This document shows positions 1-12,433 of a stretch of 64,000 nt of DNA, piece by piece. Each line of letters opens with the position of its first letter. Position 1 is the stretch's first letter. Under the pieces are notes generated by a model, which had not been told where the DNA came from, did not search any database, and saw only the letters and a program-made list of their open reading frames with translations. The position numbers were made by a program, and so were the translations under genes. Source of the DNA: Rostratula benghalensis (lineage: Eukaryota > Chordata > Aves > Charadriiformes > Rostratulidae); the NCBI GenBank assembly GCA_013399305.1, contig VXAI01000138.1, positions 1,982,096 through 2,046,095 of the forward strand. Direction: 5' to 3'.

Positions 1-1145
1 AAAATTTCAAACAAACAAATAAAGAAGATTTATCAGGGCCTGAAAATCCCTCCACACAAATAAATTTCTGTTAGGTTTGTTGTTGCCACTTTATTGTTCA
101 TTTTTTTGTCCCTGCTAGAATAATTTCCATCATTATTTTATAATGAAGGTGGCTTTTTCTCTGGAAAGGGAATTGCATTTTCTGCCAGCTTTTGTACTGA
201 GCAATTGAAACTAATGGGGAAGACAAGATAAGGAGCAGAGGGAGTGGGACAGAGGTTATAGGATATGCTTGGCCTAGGAAAAATTATTTTACCTCTGTGA
301 CAGAAATACTCTTTTGGGTAAGACGGAATCATTTCCCATGAAACTGAGTTGGTTTCTAATTGATTACAGGCAAAGGCAACTCAAATGTCTGAAAATCAAT
401 GCTTGAGCATTTTTATACTTTCTAATGTTGAAGAGATCCCAATTTAAAACTTTAAATGTTTAAGCTATTGTGTTTCCCAGTGTCGTGCTAATCAATTACC
501 TTGAATTTTGGCAAGAGTATCTGAGTTCAGAACCTCAGAAGAATTTAGGTGCTTAATAACCATTAGGAAACAGTAAACTGGAGGCTTAAGCCCCTGGGAG
601 GGAGAACATGGTTATTATCCTCCTTTTGGTCCCATCCTTATTTCAGTGATGTGATCTCCTCCTAAAATAGAGCAAATTTCACTTTGATGTCCAATATAAT
701 TCTATAATTTTATGAATGGCAATATCCAATGTCTTATGAGAACTATGCCATCACAAAATCCACCTTACATGACCTAAGAGATTTAACTATATTCTGATAT
801 TTATGAAGCTGATTGGAGAAACACTAACTCTCTTAGGGCTGCCTGGTATTTATTTGACATTGTTTATTCTGGGTAAACTCCTTGGAGACAAGGAGCAAAT
901 TCCTCTGAGATCTTGTGGTCGGATCAATTTGTAGAGCTGTTTCCATGTTTTCTGATGCAATCGAGTGTAACAATGTTGTATCCCAGTAAACATGGAAATG
1001 GAGCAAGGAAAACATTTCTCAATCGACTTCCTAAAAATACTGCTCTGGGTGGGGAGGGGCTCAAGTTTTTATTCCAGGAGCTTATTCAAGCCCTCGTTGG
1101 TTTCCACAATGTCTCAGATTTTACTTGGTCTTATATTTCATGTAC

Positions 1146-1168
1146 TTATAGATGGGGAAACAGAGCAC
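1146..1168. repeat. Possible MIR/L2-like ancient repeat core
   Basis: The sequence reads TTATAGATGGGGAAACAGAG and resembles the 'TTACAGATGAGGAAACTGAG' core shared by ancient amniote MIR and L2/L3-type elements. Only about 20 bases match and the flanks do not extend the match convincingly, so chance similarity is possible. Confidence 0.25.
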
Positions 1169-1375
1169 TGCATGGGCCAAATGCCCATGAGCATGACGTG
1201 CAATAACCATTATGCAGTCAAATGTACATATTCATGGGTGGAGAGTTGCCAAGCGTGGCTGGAAGGAAATTCAATATTTGGCAAAGTGGGCAGATCATCA
1301 AGGGTGATCCTGGGAGGGGCTATCTTGAATTGCCTTTTCTCACTTTGTATTTGAATATGCTAATGCCCCATTCGT

Positions 1376-1403
1376 GAAGGAGGGAGGGAAAAAAAAAAAA
1401 GAG
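1376..1403. repeat. Polypurine tract
   Basis: All 28 bases are A or G, with a GGAGGGAGGG portion followed by A12. It is low-complexity sequence with no sign of a transposon tail, because no polyadenylation signal or repeat body lies upstream. Confidence 0.8.
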
Positions 1404-4400
1404 TTAAGAGTTGATGCTTGTTGTGTTAGTTTGCTATTCTGTGATTTGTTTTGTCTGGGGTTTTGCTTTGTTATCATTATCTTCCTTCCCCTGTTTGCCT
1501 GGTGGTTGGTGTTGAGCTTTCAGATGGAACCTGATGGAAATGTAAGTTCTTACTGAGTTCCTGGAGAGGAGGGAGAGAATAAGAGCATTTTTATACGGCT
1601 ACCAAATTTACCAGTGTCCAATTGAGCAGCAGTGAGATGAAGATTGTAAAACTCATTTGTGCTGGTCCTGTGCCTGTGGCCATCCCGTCGCAAGACCCCG
1701 TATTTAAGGACTTACCCTGTTTAGGAGCCTATTTTTTAAAAGGTTGTTGACACAGTGACATTCAGAGGGGGAGAGAGGCATGTGTATTCCCTCATACTTA
1801 TTCTGTTCTCACAACAGCACAGTGCACTTGTGCATTAGCCGTTTGCACAGGGGCCTGGCAGTCCTGTGGGCAAAAATCCCTGCTCTGAGTGAACATCTGT
1901 AAGAACTGTTTGTGCACAGGAGGCAGACAAGGCATGGAGCAGGTTGTGTGTGAATATGCTCGTGCTTTTCACACCCACAGCTTCCAGAATCCAGGTCTTA
2001 GATATTTGGCATGCCTTTATCTTTTCTCTTCGCTGTCCAAATATGAAGAAGCCGGTACTAAAATGCTCTAAAATGTCTGCTTATAATAATCAGTGCTGTT
2101 TGCCTTTTATATCTGTATTGAATTTTGTCTTTTGTGCATATACCCCATGTGGTTTCAGGGCCTGTTTTGTTCCAGTGGGACATGGTGAAGAATTGTCCAC
2201 GTTAGTAGAAACTGGATCAGTTAGATGTATAGCAGGAGGGAATATAGTCATGGGAGGTGGCAGGGGTATAGCCATGTCTGCAGTGGATCTGTGCCTCAGA
2301 TTCCCCTCAGATTACCCTTCAGCAGGCACCTCACCATGTAAAAGTGGATGCAAGCACTACGCAGCACCTTCCACCCTGATGAGAGTCCAAGGTCTCAGCC
2401 CACAGCACGGGGCTCTTGGCCTCATCAGATGTCAGCACAGCAGTCACATCTGTTTTCTGATTCCAGTGCTTTTGTTCCCGTTTTCAGGACACTTGAAAGA
2501 GAGCGTCTCCCACTGGCAAAGATAAGAGCCCACGTCCTGCATCCTGTGGCCGTGCATTCTCAGCCACAAGAGTCACTGCAGCCCCTTTCCTGAGGGAGGC
2601 AATTTGGACAATGACATCCCAGACTGATGCAGCTAATCCAGCTTTACCCAGGGTAATGATGTGAAGTGACATTCAAATCTGAGTGGTTTTTCTAGACGCA
2701 GAGATTACTACATTATGAAGAAAGTACACCAGCTACTTTCCTCCCCACATGTCTCTACTGCAGTTTAAAAATAGCCCCAAAGCATTTGAAAAGGTGCCTT
2801 AATCTTTTGAGGGGGAAGTGGATGAGGTCACAGGACTGGGAAAGGACTTGTTTGCTGTCGGGAGGATGGTGAACTTGACACGTCAAACAGAGCTGAGTGC
2901 TGCTGTGCGTGAAGAAAGGTAGGGAAACGGGGCCCACCAGGCCCTTTTTTTTTTTTTCAGTGATTTTTGTATACATCTTTGGTGCATATGAAATGCTGTG
3001 GTTTGAAAGCCCTTTTGATATACAGAGGGCAGGATGTGACAGGATCAACCGTTCTATTTTTGGTGTAGCAAGCTGCAAAGAGCCTGTAAAGAAAAAGACA
3101 AAACAGTATATTTAAACACAAAAGCCAATGTAGACACGTCCAGAGTACAGTTCTGCTGGATTCCCTGGGACAACTCACTGCAGTAAGAAATTTGAGGTTT
3201 CCCCTTGCACGTGGTGAACCTGCTCCAGATCAAGTTCATTCTCTTTGGTTTTGAAAAAATGTGTTTTCTTTGTTGGTATTTGACAGTATCTCAGTTCTCT
3301 TGTTACTGGAGAAATGCTAAGGGTGTGCAGCCAGGGTGGGAAGCTTGTAAGTACAGGTCAGTTAAATGGTAAGGAATCCAGCTTCATGAAACAGGCTACA
3401 TCTAGGCCATTGGTTCTCATAAGAGTTAATGAAAAACGTATTCTGTATCCTTCTACCACCCAACAGAGATCTTGTGGGACAAGTATTCTCCAAATTCTCA
3501 TTTCCTGCTCATTCTAAATGAGCCCAGGCTATCACGGTAATTCATGCATGAAGCACTTTTCTACAGATCTGTAGCCCAATAGCAGAAGTTCTAATAGAAG
3601 TCTATTATTTGCATAATTGGGTGCTAACAAAAATAAAGCTAACAAATTGCTGATAATTGCAAAATGTCAACTGTATTGGAATAGGTCAGAAGCGAAATAT
3701 AAGGGTGAAGTCTCCAGGTGTGTTGAGGTCAAAAGCAACTTGTTATTGAGGGGAAACCTGTTAGGGGTAATACCTATCAGAAGAAACTCAACTGAATAAT
3801 GTTCAAGCCAACCAAATCTTAAGTAATGTGTTGCTGAAATGCTGCAGGAGAGAGGGACCATTGCCAAGAAGAATAACTGGTTAGTTCTTCACAAGTTACT
3901 TGGGAAGGGGGACGGGAAAGGGGCACTGAAGAGAACTGCAAACACTTGTATATCAAGTGGAACAAGACAACTGCACAGAAAGACCTCACCCAGGAAATGT
4001 TACCAAAAATAATTTTAGTACCTGAACAAAGTGAAAGTTGTTTCCCAGAAAAATCCACATGGCACTCCAGATGGCTGGGAAGAGAAAATCTCAGTTGGAT
4101 GCTGTAAGACTTGAGAACCTGAGGATCAAAAAGGGAGTAAACTTGCACTGATGCTTTGGAGTGATCCAAAGTTCATTGCACTTAGCTGACTTCTTCCTGA
4201 AGTTGCAAAGTTCCCTGGTATTTTAGGAAAATGAAAAATTACAGTCAGCCGGAGGAAATGCAGTTCTTTTTAAAATGGCCTTGGTTGTAACTACCATACT
4301 GTATTGCTTCAAAATCCTCTCAAGAACTTCCTTATGTAAGTGAAAAACAGCCTCAGAAATTGCCAGGGTGGTTTAAATCAACTTCAGTGCAATAAAAGGT

Positions 4401-5931
4401 ATATGTGCTCCCTTAGTCAGGGGAGTTGGAAAAAGAGCTATCAATAACTGTATGTCAGATAAACACTGAGGGCAAAGGGAGGACTTTGCTGGGACATGAC
4501 TTTTTTCATTCTCTCAGGGATTCTCTTTCTCTTCTGTCTTCAGTTGCTTTTATATCTTTAACCATACAGCAGCCAAGGCAGGAGAGGAACTGCCTGACAA
4601 AGGTTTCATTGACAAAAGTGTATGATTTTTGCTAGAAAGCACTTCCTTCTCAGCCAAAGGCTTTGAAGTGTCATCTTTGTTCTTTTAGGCTTGTTATTTT
4701 TTTTCTCTTTAAAAATGATAGACAAAATACTTGAAAGTCATCTTTTAGTACAGGCAGAAGAACAGCAGCAGCAACAGAAACCCTTCATTTAAAAAGGTAT
4801 CATCATGCTAAAATGATGTATTTGAAATATCTCTTCTAATCCTTGTTAAGAAAACACTGCCTGAAATAATTTAAAACTGCTAGCTGAATTTTAAACACAT
4901 GTATAATTTACTCTTCAAGTTGTCTTCTGCCTTCGTTGACTATCTCAGTGTGCCGCGTCTCTGCTGACTCTGATCTTTGTACCTCTTTCATGTGGCTTGG
5001 TTTTACTATCTGCAAAAAGGATTAATGGAAAGGAACTCCTTTGTAAAGTACATTGAATCAGCATCAGAAAGTGTCACTGTAAGGCAAGGGATTATCAATG
5101 TAGTCTGCTTTTTGATAATTGAACAGCGTGGTAGATTTGGGGTTTCTAAGACCTGAAATCCTAGCTGATTTCTTTTCTCGCTCATTAGTACCAGGTACCC
5201 TCTCATACATCCGTATCAACCCACATCCTACATCCCAAATCCTGCTACCTAAAAGAGACCCTGCTGTTGCAAGCACAGGGCATTGTCAGTGCAGTTAACC
5301 GGGAACTCAGTGAGTGCAGCGCTGTCAATCCCGTGTGAGATGCCCTGATCCTCTCTTGCTGAGTAAATGGAACTGCCACGATTGCCTTTGGAGGTGGTGG
5401 GGTTAGATCTGTTTCAGACACTGCAGGATCAGGTCATACAACTAGCCCTTAAGGTTGCAGGTGAGGAGACAGACACATGATAATCCTGCCAGCTCTGAAG
5501 TTACTGTTCCTAATAATTTCAGTTCAGTCAGACCACAGAGATCAGCAAACCACCAGAGACAACTTCCTGTGGTTTGACACTATAATCCTGTAGTGAAACA
5601 TGACTGTCTCAACCTCTTTTTTTTCCCCTGCTTGATTAACTTACTTCCCTAACAAAAGTTTTAAAGGCCATCATCTCCAGGTTATTATTATCGGCCAAAG
5701 AGGGCTTCCTTGGCATGGGCTGGGAAATAAAAGTTTCTTGGCAAATAAGAGTGGATGATTACAGCACTGCAATTCCTTTTGGTGCTTCCAGACTTAGCAT
5801 CCAGATGAAAAACTATTTGATACACTGAACAGGGCCTGTGTCCAAAGCAAAGCTCCATGCTAGGGAAGATAATGGGGCTTTTTATTCTCCCACCCCACAA
5901 ATCAGTAGCTCCTCTGCGTGTATTTCTGCAG

Positions 5932-6197
5932 GAGAGCAGCCCTGAGGAAAAGGACTTGGGGGTTTTGGTGGATGAGAAGCTGGACAAGAGCTGGCAACGT
6001 GCACTAGCAGCCCAGAGAGCTGCATCCTGGGCTGCATTCCCTGCAGCATCCCCAGCAGGGCAACGGGGGGAGAGTTCTGTCCTTCTGCTCCACTCTGGGG
6101 AGACCCCCCTGCAGTGCTGCCTCCACCTCTGGGACCACCAACATCAGAAGGAGATGGACCTGTTGGAGTGGGGCCAGAGGAGGCCACAGAGGTGTTT
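5932..6197 (+). mobile_element. CR1 LINE fragment, part of ORF2 C-terminal region
   Basis: The plus-strand frame that starts at 5932 reads ESSPEEKDLGVLVDEKLD, a signature of the C-terminal part of the CR1 endonuclease/reverse-transcriptase protein (ORF2). The next 200 bases continue the family pattern at DNA level (a CCCAGCAGGG block, then a region ending in KEMDLLEWGQRR), but small indels push parts of the translation out of frame. The copy is truncated at both ends: it lacks the endonuclease and RT core upstream, and it lacks roughly the last few hundred bases, including the 3' octamer repeats. It stops shortly before an A15 run (6212-6226), which is unusual because CR1 copies normally end in octamer repeats, not poly(A). 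It is an inactive fossil. The family identification is strong; the exact ends are approximate. Confidence 0.87.
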
Positions 6198-6211
6198 GCA
6201 CAGAATTTCCT

Positions 6212-6226
6212 AAAAAAAAAAAAAAA
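6212..6226. repeat. A15 homopolymer just after the CR1 fragment
   Basis: Fifteen consecutive A residues follow the end of the recognisable CR1 match by about 15 bases. CR1 does not normally leave an A tail, so this is probably an independent A run, or it marks the junction of a later rearrangement. Confidence 0.85.
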
Positions 6227-8545
6227 GGATGTTTGTAGGGGTGTTATTGTTGGGAAGTCTGTCTTATTTCTGCTGAGCTGAATTTTCCTTCGCTTTCATA
6301 ACTGGGATAGTTCAGAAATCCATCTTTATTATCTGTAAGTCATCACTGTTATTGGGATTTACAGGGGAAAAAGATAATTTGTTGCTCCTCTTCCCTTCTG
6401 CTGCTCCTTCCACTCCTCCAGGATTGCAGTAGCAGCTTCTTAGAGAAAATAAACCCCAATAAAACCAGCCTAAACAGTGGGTTTTTTTCAAATCCCCATT
6501 CTTCACATAAGCAATGCTCAGCTGGAAGCCTAATAAAACCTTTGAACCGGTAATTTGCACCCATTCTTTTAAAACGTTTTCCCATTTTAAATATTAGTAT
6601 AAAAAGGGGATTTGAGGAATCAGTATCGCCAAAGCAAACATTTGACACACTGTTATACTAGAGTTATATTATATAAGGCTTAGGCACATGAACCCAAGCT
6701 GCTGCTGCTGCGCTGCAAATCAGTGCTTATGTCTGCAATAAGGACAAAAGTGCTGGAAAAAAATATGTTTCTTTGGTTGTGTGTGTGTGTGCATCTGCAT
6801 GTGCACACTGGGTTTGAATGGTGGGAGGATTGCACCACGTTGGTATGGCAACGACCTGTAAAAAGAAAATCTTCCTATTTAAGGCTCTGAAGGATATTGG
6901 CTAATTTCTGTCTTTCATCATGAAAACAGTAACACTGACACACTTTTTCTTTGCTGTGCCACAAACATTTATATTTGGATGTTGTCGTGGAAACTGGGCT
7001 GAAATGTCACTTTGGATTCTATTCCTGTAAGGATACAGCATGATACCAGATCTCAGACCCAGATCTTTTAAGTGTGTGTTTAACTTTATGGACCAGAGCA
7101 TATAAAGTTAAATCCCTGTGTGCTTCTAGGACTCAGCTACTGGATTTCGGAAGCAGAGAGATGGATGTAAAAAATTCTCATAGTAATAAACAAGTAGTTT
7201 AGCGTGCAGAGGGTTTAGTGAAAGCTACTTTTCAACATCTCTCCCTCCCTTTTCCTCCCTCTAAAGTGTTTTCTGATGCCCTGGGGGCAGGGGAGGCTTC
7301 TCTTAGCATTTGGGAGCTGTCTCCTCTGCCCAATTCCCCCTTCAATGAAATCTCTTAGAAACTTATCTTTAAGGCCTTTACTCCTGTGATAGGTTTGCTT
7401 GAAATTAGGCAATGATCAAAACTTTTGGGGATGGAGAAGGAATGCATACAACATTAGCACATAAGCCTTGTTTCTGTAGGCATCCAACTAAAACATTTAC
7501 CATGTTGAGGTGAACAGCAACGTGCTGCTCTGATGCTCTGTATTTGTCATCTCTACTTGCAAATCCAACAAATGTAGCTTTACGGTTCTGCTGGAAAGAA
7601 AAACAAACTGAAAACAATAGGAGAAACCACAGAGCCTTGCCTCCAAGGATTTGTGCAGAGACAGAGCTGAGTCCACTGTGGGGAATAAAGTCATTTTCCA
7701 TGCACCAGTTGCATGTGTGAGCTGGGGACAGTCTGGTTGCTTTGCCCGGGGTTAAGGTATGGACTTGGTTTAGTGCCTTCTCCCTGTTGCTGCTCTCCTC
7801 TCTGCAGTGTGTTCAGTCGTGCTAGAACAAAACATGTCTCATGGGAAGATGCAGGTTTTCAAACTCTTTATTCAGTTCAGTTAGTAGTTTCCAGGCTCTT
7901 TAAGCTCTACTGGTACCCGAGGTAGTACTTTAATACAGCCCTAGCTGTGCAGAGGGAAGACAGATGAAGGTCTAAATATGTTTCTTTCTGAAGAAAGAAT
8001 TTGGAAACCCCCCCCACTCAGGTAGCTAAGAGCACCCAAGAGCAGAAAATACTGTTTTAAAGAGGAATATCTTTGGTTTTCTGACTCTTGAGAACAAGGG
8101 AGATGTTTTAAAATAATAAAAACAACTGGTTTTAATGAGTGATATCCAAAACTGCTGCTTGACATGAATCACACCAGGTATCTCTCAGCAGCACATCAGC
8201 AGAGGCACAGATTGCCCTGGGAATTTAAAAAGAAAAAAGAGGGTTGTGCATATGGGATGCTGCCACCCTCTCCTCAGCAGGACACTGCAAGTGTGGAGGG
8301 GCCAAACGAAGCCTAGATTCACAAGTACGTCGCTGTTTTTCCTTTGCTCATGGCATTAATCAAAAAGGAAAAAAAAAAAGCTGTTAGCACAGAGCTCAGG
8401 TTTGTTTATTTTTTTGCCAGCTGCAACACGCTACCCTCTGAGGGGATCAGGTAAAACCAGCCATGGTTTAGGTTGGAGTGACATGTCAAACCCAAGCTGT
8501 AGGCCTGGCCCCTCTCAATGAATTACAACCTTGTCAGGAACCTAT

Positions 8546-8578
8546 TATATATATACATATATACATACATATATGTAT
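8546..8578. repeat. Alternating AT/AC purine-pyrimidine tract
   Basis: Thirty-three bases strictly alternate pyrimidine and purine (TATATA with interspersed TACA and TGTA units), followed by a T-rich stretch. The tract is largely self-complementary, so it could extrude a cruciform; otherwise it is an ordinary microsatellite. Confidence 0.85.
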
Positions 8579-11500
8579 TTTTTTTAAATTAAGGTAGGCT
8601 TTTTATCAAATCAAATACCTGCACACTAAATTATACTTGTGGTGCCAGCCTGACTCTCCCTCTCTCCCCCCTGCTCTCTTTCCCTCCACAGTGCCATACA
8701 GGGGGGTTTGTTCCGAGGAGAGAGTGAGCGGCGCAGCCCCGTTGTGCCCAGGAGACGCTGTCTGACCTTGCCACGTGTTTTGTTTTTGGGGTATTTACCA
8801 CAACATGTCCCCACGCTGTTGCCTTAATGATATAAATATTCAGAGTCAGAGAGTGCAGGCCTGGGGTGGTGGGTGAGAGGAAGGAAGGTGAAGCAGTAAT
8901 AGAGTACAGCCATCAAAGATGTTTACTCATCTGTTTTCTGAAACAAGTTTGTTTTGTTTATTAATGGGGCTTGAAATGCCAAGGGCAGAGTTTAAGGTGA
9001 ACTAAAAATGCCATATGTTCCTCTGGCATGGAGTCTCCTTTTGTACTTGCTAAAATTAGTTGGGTGCTGGCTCTTCCCTTTCTACCCACCTCCTCCCTCC
9101 GAGGAACAGATGAAATTGTTGGTTTAGAGGAAGCCAGAAAGCTCAGCACATGGAGTAGTGAAAGTTCACTGGAGGTTTGTTTAATCCATGGCCCAGCAGT
9201 TTCTCTAGTCAGATACAGGAGATACACAATAATTTTAAAAAGAAATTAAGACACTTTCAGCTCATCATCTTTTCCAAGGAGGGAAAATTGTTACAAACAA
9301 ACATCATCTTTTATGCACAACTGCGTATGGCCAGGAGATGCTTCTGCTGTACTGATGGCCTTGCAGGGGAAGAAATTACATCCTGGACAGCTTTAGGCAA
9401 ATTAAATTGCTACACAGCGTCCCTGTGCTGAACAGTCGGATCATACAGTGTACCCTCACAAGGGGAAAAATCTGTACCTGGTTAACAATACATCCAGCTA
9501 AACATTGGCATAAAATCCTGCCTTTGTGTGCTTCCGAGGAGCACTGGGTTTGGTTTTTAGAGAATTGAATTCAGAGCACACTTGGGGGGTGAGGGTAGAA
9601 AAGTTTTCCTCAAGGGGACCTCCACAAACCGTGACCATTTCTGTTCAGAGAACATAATGAAAAACTCTTACTAATCCCGTATCATGCGTGTCTGGGCATT
9701 GAGCTCATGTGCCTGCTGAAAGAGGCTGGTGCTTGTAGGAGCAATTGCAAATGTAATACAGGGTGATAGAATCCCCACAGAAGAGAGTCTGAGCATAGCA
9801 GCTCTGCACTAACGCCAGGCTGTGTTCAGGCTGCCCTGCTCTCAAGCAGTGATTTGTTATAACTTAGGTGTTATGCAAGATGAGAGGGGGAGAGGATGCT
9901 CTGGAGGAAGGACCGCGGTTCATTGAGCGGTGGTGGAAGCGCCTGTGCTGATGGACTCAGGGAGGTGAAGAACAGAGAGGGACCTGGGCTGAGAGATCTG
10001 ACATTCTCTCCTCCCCTTCTACCTCAGGAAGGGACATCTGGATTTTCATTCTTAAAAAGCTGCAAAGGAAATACATGGCATTTCTTGACAGATTTGCATT
10101 GGCGATGTTGAAACGAGCTGATGAAGGTAAAAGGACTGTAGAGCTATGAGATGAGGAGAGAGAACCTAACAGAGAAGACTGTTTAGATACTCTCTACATA
10201 GCTGGAGGGGAGAATCATTTTCAAACATGAAAAGCTACGATGTGATGGAGGTGTCAGGGTTATAGAGGTCCATTTCTGATGGTTTGGAGACTTTCAGTCA
10301 GCACTAAACCTCGCTCTCTTGCTCCAGCTGTGTAACCTGACCAACATTGCCCTTCTGAGCACTGGTGTCTGGATGCTAAAGCCCAGGCTTTTATCACCTG
10401 AGCTGGTGAGGTCAGAGTCAAGCACCAGTTCAGACTGAGACTTAATATGTCCAGGAATATTAACACAGCTAAATCTAGCAGGATTGGGATGTTTCTGTAG
10501 GACTTGTCTGATGATTGGATCATCCCATCCAAGAAACAGAAATGTGTTCCTTAACATCCAAGATCTTTCATGATCTCCCCGCTAAGTCCGTGTCCTTCAG
10601 GGCAGGATAATGTCCCAGCTACGCTGCTGAGCACAGATGAAATAAGTCTTGCCCAACTCCTCTCTTGCCTTACTGCTCTGAAAGGGGCAGAAATCAATCA
10701 CTCCAGGAAATGGCTCAGAGTAAAAATGTTAAATGTATGTAGTCATGTAGTCACTTAATTGCATTATAGCCCTTATTAAATAAAGGTACAGGAGAACATA
10801 AAGGTGGCCTGCTTCTATTTTCAATGCAGATATTATGCTAATTTATGTAACTGATTATGCCAATCTTGTGAACCCCCTCAGGTTCCTGAACAATTTCCAA
10901 GCTGTCCCCCTTACTCAGTGGTGAATACTTTGTTGTTTTGTTCTGGTTTTGAAGCAGGACCCGTTGAACCTCCATCAGCCATCGCTGTGTCTGTGTGTGC
11001 AAATGTGCGGGTGCTCCCTTGCTTTCCTGCAAGACATGGACTGAATCTGGCACTGAGTTTTCTGGCTGGTTGAAGAAAAGTGTGTTTCTGAGGTGAAAAA
11101 TTTGCCTTTTAAATTTCTATATAACTTATACCGAGATTATAATTCATATCCAGGGCTGAATACCAAATGACCCTGTTACTCATTTCCACAAATATTCTGA
11201 AAGGCGAAGAGTGAGGCAAGGGAAAATACTGGCCTGAATCCAACACTGTTAGAACCCAAAATCAATGGCATTTATATGAAGGTTGGATTTGGCCTCCTCC
11301 ATCTTTCACTTAAAGCTATAAGATTAACAGAATATAAATATTGCATGATGCCCCAGTGCTGCACCAGCAAATCTACTCAAAGTCGCATCTTTCCTTACTG
11401 AACAAGGAAAATATTGTAAAATGAAGTCTCCAGAACAAAGAACCCCTCTCCTGGAAAAACTGTTAGTAACTGTTCTTCATACAGTTGTGTTACAAGGTAC

Positions 11501-12413
11501 TTGTGAAGACTAAAACCTGGAGAATAAGCTCTCTGACCATGGAAAAGAAGCTCCTCTTTGGCAATAGCAGCACAATCCACAGTGACTATTTACATGATAC
11601 ATCATTAGTAAAGGTTTTCATCAAATTTAGTCCCTCTGGTTCCATGCTGACAGACCCATGTAGTATCCCAAGAATTTTCCAGAAGTAAGAAAGAGAAGGA
11701 AATATGAACCTTATTGTAAGGGAGATAAACTCACTGGAAAATGTACTGAAGATTTTTCAAGGATCTCGCGGTTGATCAAGATTTATTTTGACATCTACTG
11801 TGAATTATGGCTTATTTCCACTCTGTTCGATGTGGTGGACAGTATTGTGGAAACAGCTCAGATTTTTAATCATGAAATAATAATCTTTATATGTGACACC
11901 AAGAATGCTGCAGCTCTGTGCCAGGGCAGATGCTAATGGTGATTCTTGTTGAAAGGCTGAGGAATGTGGTATGTCCTTGCAAAACCCCATCCCGCCAGCA
12001 GCGCTCTCCATGCCTGGAGCATTGACTAAGGACAGGCTAAATCTCTGCCCAGCTGAGGCCGATTGTTCACTCACACATGCATCCCAACCAGGTGATACAG
12101 CAAAGCAGTGACCAAGCATATGTTTAACTTCCATTTTGGAACCATTGCGCTCTGGGATTGAAATTCTGAGATAAAACATATGGGTTTCAGCTGTGTCTCT
12201 GGGGATGCCAAGTTATAGTCCTGTAGAATACATATTGTGTATAATGCATGGTTGTTATTCCTACATTAGCACTGCCAGTGCTGGAGCTGGCTGTTACCGT
12301 GTCATTCTCCTGACACATCATTAATAAACAGGTAATTTCATACTTGATTTCCATAGAGTGTCATGCTGAAAACCACCTGGGTTTCAGTTTTCATCGACAT
12401 TTAAAATTAAAAC

Positions 12414-12433
12414 AAAAAAAAAAAAAAAAAAAA
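12414..12433. repeat. A20 homopolymer
   Basis: Twenty consecutive A residues. No AATAAA lies in the 40 bases upstream and no retroposed body is recognisable, so I call it simple sequence only. Confidence 0.9.

Larger units (their letters stand above)
1..5931. other. Non-coding unique sequence, no gene seen
   Basis: I see no supported exon here. The longest open frame is 193 codons (1944-2525, plus strand); its translation has mixed, low-information composition and no domain. Small landmarks are a 28-nt all-purine tract at 1376-1403, a T13 run at 2945-2957 and a short stretch at 1146-1168 that resembles the core of ancient MIR/L2-type repeats. The rest is AT-rich, CpG-poor sequence without an obvious repeat. 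Confidence 0.6.

Noticed and set aside
1944..2525. 193-codon plus-strand frame
   Set aside because: The composition is irregular, no family resemblance was recognised, and several other frames overlap the same bases.
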